Shown here in pieces: positions 22,683-32,696 of a stretch of DNA of 64,000 nucleotides. Source of the DNA: Rhinopithecus roxellana (lineage: Eukaryota; Chordata; Mammalia; Primates; Cercopithecidae); the NCBI RefSeq assembly GCF_007565055.1, contig NC_044558.1, positions 81,989,444-82,053,443 on the forward strand, written 5' to 3'. Position numbers and translations under genes: made by a program. Position 1 is the stretch's first letter. Each line of letters opens with the position of its first letter. Under the pieces are notes generated by a model that was not told where the DNA came from, made no database searches, and saw only the letters and a program-made list of their open reading frames with translations.

Positions 22683-22739
22683 CCATCTTTTCTTCATTGT
22701 CTGGAAGAAATGTGGCTGGGTTAAGAGTTGCACAATGCG

Positions 22740-24110
22740 CAGTCACAGCACTGGCCCTTCAAGTAATAGAGCCTGACATTTAAGGGAACGGTTGTCTGAC
22801 AGCCACAAGTCTCCTTTAGCAGTGAGTATACCATTCACACCATGAGATGTCCACAGAGTAAGATCTCTTCCCTGTATCGTTTTAACTGTTTCAGATACTA
22901 AGACTGCTACTGCTGCCACTACCCATAAACAATGAGGCCAACCCTTTGCCACTACATCAGTTACCTTACTCAGGTATGCCACGGGTTGCAAGCTGGTCCC
23001 TCGGACCTGTGTAAGGAGTCCTAGATCTATTCCTGTTTTTTTCTGTGATATATAAAGAAAAGTCTTGCCCCGTTGGCAAGCTTAACACTGGGGCTTGGGT
23101 AGGGCCTTCTTTAGGGCCTGGAAAGCCACTTCTGCTTCAGGTATCCATTCTACTAAATGGGTATTGGCTTTCTGAGTTTCCTTAATTAGTGTGTATAATG
23201 GCCTGGCTATTTCGCCGTACCTGGGAATCTATATTCGGCAGAAGCCTGTTATGTCAAGGAACCCTCTCAATTACTTCAGGGTTTGGGGATAAGGATAAGC
23301 CAGTATAGGCTGGATGCGTTCCTCACTGAGGGCCCTGGTGCCTTTGGATAATTTTAGCCCTAAGTATTTAACCTGCTGTGAGCAGAGCTGAGCCTTTGGT
23401 TTGGAAACCTTGTAGCCACAGGTGGCAAGGAAATTTAAGAGCACTTGGGTGACTTGATGGCACAAGGTTTCTGAACGGGCAGCTAAAAGTAAATCCTCCA
23501 CGTACCGAAGGACAAGAGCGTCCAGGTATGAGAACTGGCTCAAGTCTTGGGCTAATGCCTGGCCAATAGATGGGGTCTATCTCTGAACCCGTGGGGTAAA
23601 ACAATCCAAGTGAGTTGAGACATTGAGTTCGAAGGATCTTCAAAGGCAAACAAGACTTGAGAGTCAGGATGTACAGGGATGCAGAAAAAGCCATCTTTAG
23701 GGTCCAGGACTGGAAACCACTCTGCTTCCTCTGGTATTTGGGAAAGCAGAGTATAAGGGTTAGGTACAGCTGGGTATAGAGGGACAATGACTTCGCTGAT
23801 AATCCTGAGATCTTGCACTAACCTCCACTGTCCGTTGTGCTTCTGTACTCCTAAAATTGGAGTATTGCAGGGGCTATTGCATGGTTTTACTAGGCCTTGG
23901 GCTTTTAGGACCTTAACAATCCTTCGGAGTCCTTGTTAGGCCTCGGGTCTAAGGGGGTGCTGCCTTTGGTAGGGAAAGGAGTCGGAATCCTTTAGTTTAA
24001 CTTGAACGGGACAGGCATTTTTCACTAGTCCATATTGTCCTTCTGTTGCCCAGACTTCAGGATTAATTCTTTCCTCAAGCAGGAGACAAAAAAACGGGTG
24101 TTCTTTCTCC
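22740..24110 (-). pseudogene. ERV reverse transcriptase and connection remnant
   Basis: Separated open pieces (23552-23818, 23271-23543, 22743-22991) carry an RT fingers/palm stretch ending in LPHGF, the active-site box and a YLGLKLSKGTR thumb start. The catalytic box reads YVED (23493-23504) where functional enzymes have YVDD, so one metal-binding aspartate is replaced. Frameshifts and stops separate the pieces. Confidence 0.8.
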
Positions 24111-24119
24111 TATGTTCGG

Positions 24120-24420
24120 GTGTATAATGGCCCCTGCTTTTGCTAGACTGTCTCTCCCAGCAAAGGAGTGGGGCTTTCAGGCATAATTAGAAAGGCATGT
24201 GAAAAAAATTTCCCCAGTCACAGCTTAGTGACTGGGAAAAGTATCTAGTGACTGCCTGTCCTAGGACCCTTGGATAGTGACACATCCGGAGGACAGTTGT
24301 CCGGGACAGGAGAGTAAGACTGAGAAGGCTTCACCAGTGTCCAGGAGACAGTTAACCTCCTGGCCCTCGATGGTCAAGCATACCCGGGGCTCTGTGAGGG
24401 TGAGGTCATGGGCTGGCGCT
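24120..24420 (-). pseudogene. ERV protease remnant
   Basis: The minus strand shows the retropepsin active-site signature LLDTGEAFSVLL, with the DTG triplet at 24333-24341. It follows a TIEGQ-type strand and precedes a broken C-terminal part with stops (for example just after CVTIQGS). It is placed between nucleocapsid and reverse transcriptase as expected. Confidence 0.7.
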
Positions 24421-24497
24421 TGCCCCGGGCACCCTCAGTCCTGCTGTTGGATCATCTGGTTAGTGGCTTCTGACTCAGAGGACCTTCATCCCCTGGG

Positions 24498-24607
24498 GCA
24501 GTGGGCCTTCCAGTGATTCCCTTGACATAAGGGGCATGGATGAGGGGGTGGCTTATTTCTATTCAGACAATCTTTTTTAAAGTGTCCTTGTAGACCACAC
24601 TGGAAGC
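24498..24607 (-). pseudogene. ERV nucleocapsid, two CCHC zinc knuckles
   Basis: The minus strand reads a first knuckle CFQCGLQGHFKKDC (about 24566-24607) and a second, slightly shorter one, CPLCQGNHWKAHC (24498-24536). Two knuckles fit the HERV-E/ERV9/HERV-W part of class I ERVs. It lies between the capsid remnant and the protease remnant. Confidence 0.75.
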
Positions 24608-25879
24608 AAGCCCGATTAGGCATTCAATTTGCCAAGCCTTTCCTTTTTCCAGAGCCTCCAAAGTCCGCTTGCCTGACAGCCATGACTAAAGCGGTGGCTT
24701 TTTTTTTTTTTTAATCTCGTTTGTCCTGTTCCACCTTCTCCTCCTGATCTCTATTATAAAAAACCGAGGTTGCCAAGTTCAATAGGGTTTCTAAGTTTTG
24801 CTCCAGGCCTAAGGTGGACTTTTGAAGTTTTTTTCTAATGTCTGCAGCTGACTGAGCGATAAACCTATCCTTTAAGATTAGTTGGCCTTCAAGAGAGTCA
24901 GTTAAGGCCAGACGCGGTGGCTCAAGCCTGTAATCCCAGCACTTTGGGAGGCCGAGACGGGTGGATCACGAGGTCAGGAGATCGAGACCATCCTGGCTAA
25001 CACGGTGAAACCCCGTCTCTACTAAAATATACAAAAAACTGTCTGGACAAGGTGGCGGGCGCCTGTAGTCCCAGCTACTCAGGAGGCTGAGGCAGGAGAA
25101 TGACGTAAACCCAGGAGGCGGAGCTTGCAGTGAGCTGAGCCACTGTACTCCAGCCTGGGCGACAGAGCGAGACTCCGTCTCAAAAAAAAAAAAAAAAAAA
25201 ATGACAGTCAGTTGACAGAGAAGTATGCTTCCTCAATACCTCCCTCAGTCTCTCTAGAAAGGCAGTAGGATTTTCTTCCTTTCCCTGTGTTATAGTGGAC
25301 ATCATTGAATAATTCATAGGCTTCTTCCTAGTTTCCCTTAGTCCTTCTAGCACACAAGTTAGTAAATGTCTGCGGCACCAATCTCCATGTTCTGATTCTG
25401 CGTCCCAATGAGGGTCTATGCTGGGTACTGCCTGCTGGCCTGTGAGGAATCGTTCTCTTTCCTCTGTTGTCATCCTGTCATTGACCTGACAGAGATACCA
25501 GAGATCGCCACACTCTTGGGCTGCAGTTATGGCGGCACTTCTCTGATTTGGGGTTAGTGTCTGATTTAGCAGTAACATTATATCTCTCCATGTCAGGTCA
25601 AAAGATTGTCCTAACCCATGTAAAACATCAATATAGCCATCAGGGTTATCTGAGAATTTACCTAGGTCTATTTTAGTTTGTTTCAAGTCTGAGAGTGAAA
25701 AAGGTACATGCACTCTGACTGGGCCAAATTCTGCTCCTCCCACCACTTGGAGGGGGCATAATAGGGGAATATTGGCACTCTGGTTCATTGTTTACCCCTT
25801 TGTCTATCTCCTTTTGGACCATTTGGGTTGAAGGGGGGTCCTTATTAGTTGGGGAAGGAGCCAGGGAAATGTTTCCCAT
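24530..25879 (-). pseudogene. ERV gag remnant (short matrix start, capsid, nucleocapsid)
   Basis: An ATG at 25879 opens MGN, the usual myristoylated Gag start, but only about 35 residues precede the capsid. Most of matrix/p12 is therefore missing. A frameshift lies near 25740-25790, where the leader frame gives way to the capsid frame. The capsid (about 25195-25790) shows a PFSLSDL start, a DLGKF...GYIDVL segment and a major-homology-like region (EENPTAFLERL). An AluY at 24907-25200 interrupts it. Downstream the minus strand still reads a basic linker and two CCHC zinc knuckles. The capsid resembles HERV-E as I know that family. Not functional. Confidence 0.8.
24907..25200 (+). mobile_element. 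AluY inserted in ERV gag
   Basis: Young type with GGCTCAAGCCTG. An imperfect AGTCAGTT word flanks it. It splits capsid from nucleocapsid. Confidence 0.93.
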
Positions 25880-25919
25880 CTGAAATAAGAATGTAGGGAT
25901 GCCAGCACCCCTAGTCATT

Positions 25920-26394
25920 TTCCGATGAGCAGTAGTCCTAGAGTATCCTCTGTGGTCCTAATGCTTATTCCTTTCCAGGGTGCGTAACCACCCATGGACC
26001 TCTACTTATCGGATTAGTTATGCTCACCGATGTAGCAGTCCTGCACCTGTTTTCCTGCCTTTCTTGACCACAAAGAAAGGGGTCCGGGCTGCTGGATTCT
26101 AGTGGTCCTTTACCAGCATGCCCAACATTGCCTTTGTGCTCAGGGCTGAGTTCTAGAGCTGGGCTGGGTGCCTGAGTATTTCATAACAACCCAGTCGCCC
26201 CCTCAAGGTGCATTCCCATAAGCAACAGTTCCTATGCAAATTCATTTCAGAGAGGGTGTAGGGAACCTTTCGAGTCAGGATTGAGATAGAGTTTTTCCCC
26301 ACCAGGGCTTTTGTCCTTCTTTTCCTTTGTAGGAATATGCCCTAATTATCGGTCTTAAACTTCTTGTTGCCCCAGATTAAGTCATTTTGGATAT
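25920..26394 (-). mobile_element. Probable ERV 5' leader
   Basis: Sequence upstream of the gag start on the minus strand has no Alu features and no open frame. It is read as the untranslated leader between LTR/primer-binding site and gag. I could not identify the primer-binding site or an LTR edge. Confidence 0.45.
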
Positions 26395-26410
26395 GAAATG
26401 TGGGAGATGG

Positions 26411-26704
26411 GCTGGGCGTAGTGGCTCACACCTGTAATCCCAGCACTTTGAGAGGCCGAGAGGGGCGGATCACAAGGTCAGGAGATCGAGACCATCCTGG
26501 CTAATACGGTGAAACCCCGTCTCTACTAAAATATACAAAAAACTATCTGGACAAGGTGGCGGGCGCCTGCAGTCCCAGCTACTCAGGAGGCTGAGGCAGG
26601 AGAATGACGTAAACCCAGGAAGCGGAGCTTGCAGTGAGCTGAGATCTGGCCACTGCACTCCAGCCTGGACAACAGAGCGAGACTCCATCTCAAAAAAAAA
26701 AAAA
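26411..26704 (+). mobile_element. AluY inserted in the ERV leader region
   Basis: Flanked by GAAATGTGGGAGATGG (26395-26410) and the slightly changed GAAATATGAGCGATGG (26705-26720). Confidence 0.93.
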
Positions 26705-27490
26705 GAAATATGAGCGATGGATCCTGTTTATCCTATGTGCCTTTTTCCTATGAGAAGGACAGTGAGGAGAAAAGGATGGGCTTCCTGGTTTTTATGTGCT
26801 AAAGTCTAGTTAGTAAACTTCTGGGTACTATGTTGTCCTTCCAGTAGTATTGACTTACATAGGATCACCAGACAAAGCTGTGAGAGAGATCATTCCTCTC
26901 TTGGTAGAGGGATTTTGGCAACACAGCAGAAGAACATTCGTTCGTTGCCCTCATTTGCCACTATAGGAATATGTGCCTCCCTTTAATTTACTCAGTTCGC
27001 TTTCATCCTGATCTATTATGTTGTCTTAGACCCAGTTCCAGTTATTCAAGTCCTGAGTCATCAGTTCTAAGGCCCTGGCCAAGGAGCCAAGCCTTGGAGA
27101 TTGTATTACAGGGGGCTAAGCTGAGTAGAAATTGGGGGAGAAGAGCATCTTACACAATGGAAGATCAATCCTCCTAGCCATTTACAAATTTGGGGCCACA
27201 GCTCATAATAGAACCTGGGGCCCTGGCTAATGTGGTGGGGAACGGGTCCCACATAACTGCCCATGTTGAGAGCTGTATACCTAAATTGGAAGAGACACCA
27301 GGGGCAAGATTCCCTGTGTTCATAGCCTAGGTGCCTAAGGATGCAGTGTAATGCTTCCTTAGATCCCTTTGGAGATACAACTCGCTCTAATACTTGGGAG
27401 AGGAAGTGAAAGTCTGAAGTATTAGTACCTAGGAGACAGGGATTGGAGGAAGTAGATTCAAAGGTAATGAGAATGTTGGGGCTACACTTT

Positions 27491-27803
27491 ATTTATTTAT
27501 TTATTTATTTATTTATTTTGAGACGGAGTCTCGTTCTGTCGCCCAGGCTAGAGTGCAGTGGCCGGATCTCGGCTCACTGCAAGCTCCGCCTCCTGGGTTT
27601 ATACCTTTCTCCTGCCTCAGCCTCCCAAGTAGCTGGGACTACAGGTGCCCACCACCTCGCCCGGCTAGTTTTTTGTATTTTTTTTAGTAGAGACGGGGTT
27701 TCACCTTGTTAGCCAGGATGGTCTCGATCTCCTGACCTCGTGATCCGCCCGCCTCGGCCTCCCAAAGTGCTGGGATTACAGGCTTGAGCCACCGCGCCCG
27801 GCC
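27491..27803 (-). mobile_element. AluY with (TTTA)n tail
   Basis: Perfect target duplication TGGGGCTACACTTT at 27477-27490 and 27804-27817. Confidence 0.95.
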
Positions 27804-28076
27804 TGGGGCTACACTTTCAAGAAAGTCATGGTTGGGACCCAGGAGGTATGGGTCAGAAGGAGAGGTAGGGGTGCACACCTGGGCGACTATTGAGTAGAGT
27901 CTTCTGGCTGCACCATGATCTCAAATGGCCAATGCCGGGAGTTCAGGATGACAGCTTTCTGCCTCTAGTCAGCCCTCGGCTTCCCCTAGGAATATTGTGA
28001 AAGTGGAAGCTGGTTTCAGGCAGACCAATGCTCCCAATACAGAAGGGTTGGGGGTTGTTAGAAAGCCTTTTCCCAG

Positions 28077-28372
28077 GCCAGGCGCGGTGGCTCAAGCCTG
28101 TAATCCCAGCACTTTGGGAGGCCCAGGCAGGCAGATCACGAGGTCAGGAGATCGAGACCATCCTGACTAACATGGTGAAACCCCGTCTCTACTAAAAAAT
28201 ACAAAAAAACTAGCCGGGCGAGGTGGTGGACGCCTGTAGTCCCAGCTACTCGGGAGGCTGAGGCAGGAGAATGGCGTAAACCCAGGAGGCAGAGCTTGTA
28301 GTGAGCCGAGATCCGGCCACTGCACTCCAGCCTGGGCGACAGAGCGAGACTCTATCTCAAAAAAAAAAAAAA
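28077..28372 (+). mobile_element. AluY
   Basis: Perfect 16-base target duplication GAAAGCCTTTTCCCAG at 28061-28076 and 28373-28388; carries GATCCGGCCACTGC. Confidence 0.95.
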
Positions 28373-28450
28373 GAAAGCCTTTTCCCAGAAAGCCTCATAC
28401 CCGAGTCTTAAGTCTGGCAGCCACGCTAATCATTTTTAACCAGCCGACAG

Positions 28451-29196
28451 GTGCCCTTACTCCACTGCACTCCCCACCAAAAAAGGAATTGTGTTCTTGC
28501 ATTAGTCAGTGTCCACGCAGGAATAAGAAAGCATATTTGAAATAAGATTATTTGCAAAGAATTTAAGAAGGAGACTGTTTTAGAAGTGTGCTTACCTACT
28601 AGTAAAGTGGAGAGGGGGGTCTGTGATTTGTAGCACTTGTCAATGGCCATGATTTACCAACCTCCAGCACTTTCCAACTACGGTTGCAAACAAGAGGCTC
28701 TCACAACTTGGTACAAGCCAGCTCCACCACACCACTGGGACTCTGTACAGAGGTGTGGGAGAGTGTAAGGGAGTCAAAAGGGGTGGTGCAATACCTTGGA
28801 GGTAGCAAGAGCAAGCAGCTGTTACTTGGTGGCTCAGGCCTATAGACCCAGCACCTGGGACTGAAGAGACAGAGCCTGAGACAGAGAGAAGAGTGGAGAT
28901 CCTCATTGGATTGGAGGATGAAGGCACCCGGCCTGCAGTGACCCCGCAGCAGAAATTTGGGGAATTAAGACTCCCATCGCACTCTCCTCCCACTCTCCAG
29001 TCTCCTAATGAGACTCTCCAGTGGACAATGCCAGCTGAAGCCAGCCAGGAAGGAAGGCTGCTGACCTGAGCACATAAGTCAGCTTCCTGGGGCACAGAGC
29101 AGGAGGTGGAGGAGGGAGAGTGGAGGGGCAAACGGAAGATGCCCAGCATTGTTTTATAGTGCTTTGGTCTATGCATATAAAAATATTGTATTTGTC
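28451..29196. other. No gene seen; some medium-reiterated repeat
   Basis: 28490-28600 (GAAATAAGATTATTTGCAAAG) recalls a common interspersed repeat I cannot name. 28640-29150 appears unique. Confidence 0.4.
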
Positions 29197-29493
29197 GGCC
29201 GGGCGCGGTGGCTCACGCCTGTAATCCCAGCACTTTGGGAGGCTGAGACGGGCAGATCACTATGTCAAAGGATCAAGACCATCCTGACTAACACGGTGAA
29301 ACCCCATCTGTACTAAAAATACAAAAAAAAAATTAGCCGGGCGAGGTGGCGGGTGCCTGTAGTGCCAGCTACTTGGGAGGTTGAGGGAGGAGAATGGCGT
29401 GAACCTGGGAGGCAGAGCTTGCAGTGAGCCAAGATCGTGCCACTGCACTCCAGCCTGGGCAACAGAGCGAGACTCCATCTCAAAAAAAAAAAA
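29197..29493 (+). mobile_element. AluY with (TA)n tail
   Basis: Young type; GTATTTGTC before and after the tail. Confidence 0.93.
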
Positions 29494-29521
29494 ATATATA
29501 TATATATATGTAGTATTTGTC

Positions 29522-29800
29522 AGCCAGGTGTGGTGGTGCATGCCTGTAATCCCAGCACTTTGGGAGGCCGAGAGTCAGGTGGATCGCTTGACCCAGAAGT
29601 TCAAGACAAACCTGGCCAACATAGTGAAGCCCCATCTCTACTAAAACTACAAAAACATTAGCCAGGTGTGGTGGCGTGTGCCTGTGGTCACAGCAACTTG
29701 AGAGGCTGAGATGGGAGGTGGAAGCTGCAGTGAGCCGAGATGACACTACTGCACTCCAGCCTGGGTGACAGAGTAAGACCCTGTTTAAGAAAAAAAAAGA
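29522..29800 (+). mobile_element. Alu
   Basis: Adjacent to the previous AluY; right monomer slightly shortened. Confidence 0.9.
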
Positions 29801-29952
29801 GCTAAATATTTACTCTTCGAATGAAGTCAATGTAGATCGAATCACAGCTTCTTTAGTTCCGAACTCAAGTTCCACATTTCCAAATGTCCACAGCTGGACA
29901 TTTATATCTACACCCAGCAAGGATACATCCTCTAGGTTTCGGCGGTAATAAT

Positions 29953-30243
29953 AGACCCTGTGAGTGGCTCATGTCTGTAATGCCCATACTTCGGGAGGCC
30001 AAGGCGGGAAAATGGCTTGAGTGCAGAAGTTTGAGACCAGCCTGAGTAACAATGTGAGACCACATCTCTACGAAAAGAAAATTAGCTGGGCGTGATGGTG
30101 TACAACTATAGTCCCACCTGCTAGAGAGGTTGAAGTAGGAGGATTCCTGGAGCCCAGGAGGTCGAGGCTGCAGTGAGCTATGATTGCACCACTGCACTCC
30201 AGCCTGGAAGACAGAGCGAGACGCTGTCTCTAAAAAGAAAATA
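29953..30243 (+). mobile_element. Alu (old)
   Basis: Full-length, diverged start. Confidence 0.88.
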
Positions 30244-30244
30244 A

Positions 30245-30490
30245 GGCCGGGCGCAGTGGCTCACGCCTGTAATCCTAGCACTTTGGGAGGCCGAGGCCGT
30301 GCTACAGGTGGTGGCACGCACCTGCAGTCCCAGCTGCTCGGGAGGCTGAGGCAGAAGAGTTGCTTGAACCCGGGAGGTGAAGGTTTCAGTGAGCCAAGAT
30401 CGCGCCACAGCACTCCAGCCTGAGCAAAAGAGCGAGACTTTGTCCAGAAAAAAAAGAAAAGAAAAAGAAAAAGAAACGAAAAAAAAAAAC
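30245..30490 (+). mobile_element. Alu, internally deleted
   Basis: The left monomer is joined to GTGGTGGCACGCACC; AAAAG tail. Confidence 0.88.
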
Positions 30491-30637
30491 ACAAAGGGGT
30501 GGCTCTGGTAGCTTACCCACTAGACTCAACTGCCCTCCCACCCTACTTTGTCACCATTCTCCTAAGGAGATGGACTCCTGCCTCCCCTTTCCCTCCTTAA
30601 AGTAATTTCCATCTCTCCCACCCTCCCATCCCTTTCA

Positions 30638-30715
30638 CACCACTGCACTCCACCCTGACAACAGAGCTAGACTCCGTCTCCAAAAACAAAAAAAAAGAAG
30701 AACAAGAAGAAAAGG
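30638..30715 (+). mobile_element. Alu 3' end fragment
   Basis: Only CACCACTGCACTCCA to the tail. Confidence 0.75.
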
Positions 30716-30730
30716 AAAGGGGACAGCACT

Positions 30731-31039
30731 GGCCAGGCACAGTGGCTCACACCTGTAATCCCAGCACTTTGGGAGGCCAACATAAGTGGATTACCTGAGG
30801 TCAGGAGTTCAAGACCAGCCTGGCCAATATGGTGAAACTTCGTCTCTACTAAAAATACAAAAATTAGCTGGGCGTGGTGTCGGGCGCCTGTAGTCCCAGC
30901 TACTAAGGAGGCTGAGGCAGGAGAATGCTTGAACCTAGGAGGTGGAGATTGATGTGAGCTGAGATTGTGCCACTGCACTCTAGCCTGGGTGACAGATGGA
31001 GACTCCATCTCAAAAAAAAAAAAAAGAAAAGAAAAGAAA
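30731..31039 (+). mobile_element. Alu
   Basis: Full-length; GGGGACAGCA flanks both ends. Confidence 0.93.
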
Positions 31040-31157
31040 GGGGACAGCAATAATATGTCAGTTTCATTTGGGTTGTTGGAAGGATCCAGAAGGTTTAGAG
31101 TGCTTAGCATGTGTAAGGAACAAGGATGAGAAAGTTATGGCACAGACTCGAGGCCAG

Positions 31158-31290
31158 ACTGCGCAGGTCTGACCCTGAATTTACCTTCACCAGCTGCCTG
31201 GCCTTGGGTGAGCTTTTTAACCTCTCTATGCCTCAGTTTCCTCATTTGTAAAATAAGATAATAAAATTTACCTCTTAGGATGTTGTAAGG
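31158..31290 (+). mobile_element. MIR
   Basis: CAGCTGCCTGGCCTTGGGTGAG, TTTCCTCATTTGTAAAATAAG: classic MIR core. Confidence 0.8.
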
Positions 31291-31349
31291 CAGAAGTTCT
31301 CAAACTTTTTGGCCTCAGAAACTCTTTACACTAAAACAATATTGAAAGA

Positions 31350-31550
31350 CTTTTTTTTTTTTTTTGAGACAGAGTCTCACTCTGCTGCCCGGGCTGGAGT
31401 GAAGTGGTGCGCTCTTGGCTCACTGCAACCTCCGCCTCCTGAGTTCAAGAGATTATCGTGCCTCAGCCTCCCTAGTAGCTGGGATTACAGGCACGTGCCA
31501 CACACCAGTTAACTTTTATATTTTTAGTAGAGACAGGGTTTCACCATGTA
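31350..31550 (-). mobile_element. Alu, partial
   Basis: Ends abruptly at TTTCACCATGTA and is directly joined to an inverted Alu piece. Confidence 0.88.
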
Positions 31551-31706
31551 CACCATGTGCACCTGTAATCCCAGCTGCTTGGGGGGCTGAGGCAGAGGAA
31601 ATGCTTGACCCAGGGAGATGGAGGTTGCAGTGAGCTGAGATTGCACCACTACACTCTAGCCTGGTGACACAGCAAGACTCTGTCTCAAAAAAAAAAAAAA
31701 AAAAAA
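31551..31706 (+). mobile_element. Alu right part, inverted
   Basis: Begins CACCATGTGCACCTGTAATCC and ends in a long A-tail. Confidence 0.88.
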
Positions 31707-31737
31707 AGTAGTAAACACATTACATGTTAACCTAAAT

Positions 31738-31864
31738 TTTTTTAACTTTTTATTTTTTTAGAGACAGTCTACCTACATTGCCCAGGCTAGACTTGAACTC
31801 TCGAACTCAAGGGATCCTCCCACTGGAGTAGCTGGAACTACAGGCTCACACCAAAATGCTAGGT
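31738..31864 (-). mobile_element. Alu-derived fragment hosting the miR-3908-like site
   Basis: 127 bases of diverged, monomer-like minus-strand Alu with CTACATTGCCCAGGC in place of the usual CTATGTTGCCCAGGC. Confidence 0.7.
31762..31783 (-). ncRNA. MIR3908: Candidate miR-3908 orthologous locus (mature segment)
   Basis: Read on the minus strand, these 22 bases (GGGCAATGTAGGTAGACTGT plus CT) match human miR-3908 as I remember it, except at positions 2 and 21. The site lies in a 127-base Alu-derived fragment about 4.5 kb upstream of RILPL1 and in the opposite orientation, as human MIR3908 does relative to RILPL1. The match was made from memory, and the base at seed position 2 differs, so the mature product may be absent or retargeted in this species. 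I could not fold the precursor reliably. Confidence 0.5.
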
Positions 31865-31867
31865 AAC

Positions 31868-32036
31868 ATAAGTTTTTTTGTTGTTTTTGAGACAGGGTTT
31901 CCCTGTGTCACTCAGGCTGGAGTGCAGTGGCACAATCACAGCTCACTGCAACTTCTGCCCACTGGGACTCAAGTCATCCTTCCACCTCAGCCTCCTGAGT
32001 AGCTGGGACTACAGGCACATGCCACCACAGTCGGGT

Positions 32037-32039
<3 letters not shown>
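31868..32039 (-). mobile_element. Alu, interrupted
   Basis: The right-monomer side of a copy cut by the next insertion. Confidence 0.85.
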
Positions 32040-32070
<31 letters not shown>

Positions 32071-32371
32071 AGACAGAGTCTCGCTTTGTCCAACCCAGGA
32101 TGGAGGGCAGTGGCACGATCTCAGCTCACTGCAACCTCTGCCTCCCGGGTTCAAGTGATCCTCCTGCCTCAGCCTCCTGCCTAGCTGGGATTACAGGCGC
32201 CTGCCACTACGCCTGGCTAATTTTTTTTTTTTTTTTTTTTTTTTGTATTTTTGTAGAGATGAGGTTTCACCATATTGGCCAGTCTGATCTTGAACTCCTA
32301 ACCTCAAGGGATCCGCCCCCCTTGACCTCCCAAAGTGCTGAGATTACAGGCATAAGTCACTGCAACTGGCT
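32040..32371 (-). mobile_element. Alu with two long T-runs
   Basis: The terminal tail and the mid-element A-stretch (32221-32244) are both expanded. Confidence 0.9.
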
Positions 32372-32514
32372 TTTTTTTTTTTTTTTTTTTTAATAGAGAC
32401 GGGGTTTTGCCATGCTGCCCAGGCTGGTCTTGAAATCCTGGGCTCAAGTAATCCTCCAGCCCTGGCCTCCCAAAGTGCTAGGATTACAAGCATGAGCCAC
32501 TGTGGCCAGGCCTA
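32372..32514 (-). mobile_element. Alu left part
   Basis: Monomer-length piece with poly-T tail. Confidence 0.85.
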
Positions 32515-32696
32515 TATATTATTTTATTTATTTTTATTTTTCTGAGACAGAGTTTTGCTCTGTCGCCCAGTTTGGAGTATAGTGGTGTGATCTCAACTCA
32601 CTGCAACCTCTGCCTCCCAGGCTCAAGGGATCTTCCCACCTCAGCCTCCCGAATACCTGGGACTACAGACTCTCACCAGCACATCTGGCTAATTTT
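32515..32696 (-). mobile_element. Alu right part
   Basis: TTTTATTT tail, then half an Alu. Confidence 0.85.

Larger units (their letters stand above)
20193..26394 (-). mobile_element. Broken class I endogenous retrovirus (gag-pro-pol-partial env), minus strand
   Basis: Reading from high to low coordinates: gag start and capsid, nucleocapsid zinc knuckles, protease, reverse transcriptase, RNase H, integrase and the first part of env, in normal gammaretrovirus-like order. Every frame is broken by stops or frameshifts, and three Alus (22379-22682, 24907-25200, 26411-26704 at its edge) interrupt it. The capsid and pol look like the HERV-E/Harlequin group, while the env start looks like the HERV-W group. 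No 3' LTR follows the env fragment. The 5' limit is unclear: the leader continues to 26394 and related material may reach 28450. Confidence 0.85.
26705..28450 (-). mobile_element. Unresolved ERV-like leader/internal segment with two AluY insertions
   Basis: Outside the two AluY copies (27491-27803 and 28077-28372), this segment reads on the minus strand like non-coding class I ERV internal sequence. A stretch around 27820-28000 recalls MER4/MER57/HERV-I-type internals. It may be the 5' part of a mosaic Harlequin-like provirus or a separate element. No clear LTR boundary was found. Confidence 0.35.

Noticed and set aside
28640..29176. 178-codon minus-strand frame next to the ERV
   Set aside because: No Alu, but no ERV or cellular family resemblance and no splice or promoter context; treated as chance.
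31878..32393. 171-codon frame with many aromatic runs
   Set aside because: Translation of Alu bodies and T-runs. Many frames of this kind (for example 4719-5252, 17251-17784, 51135-51713) are Alu-derived.
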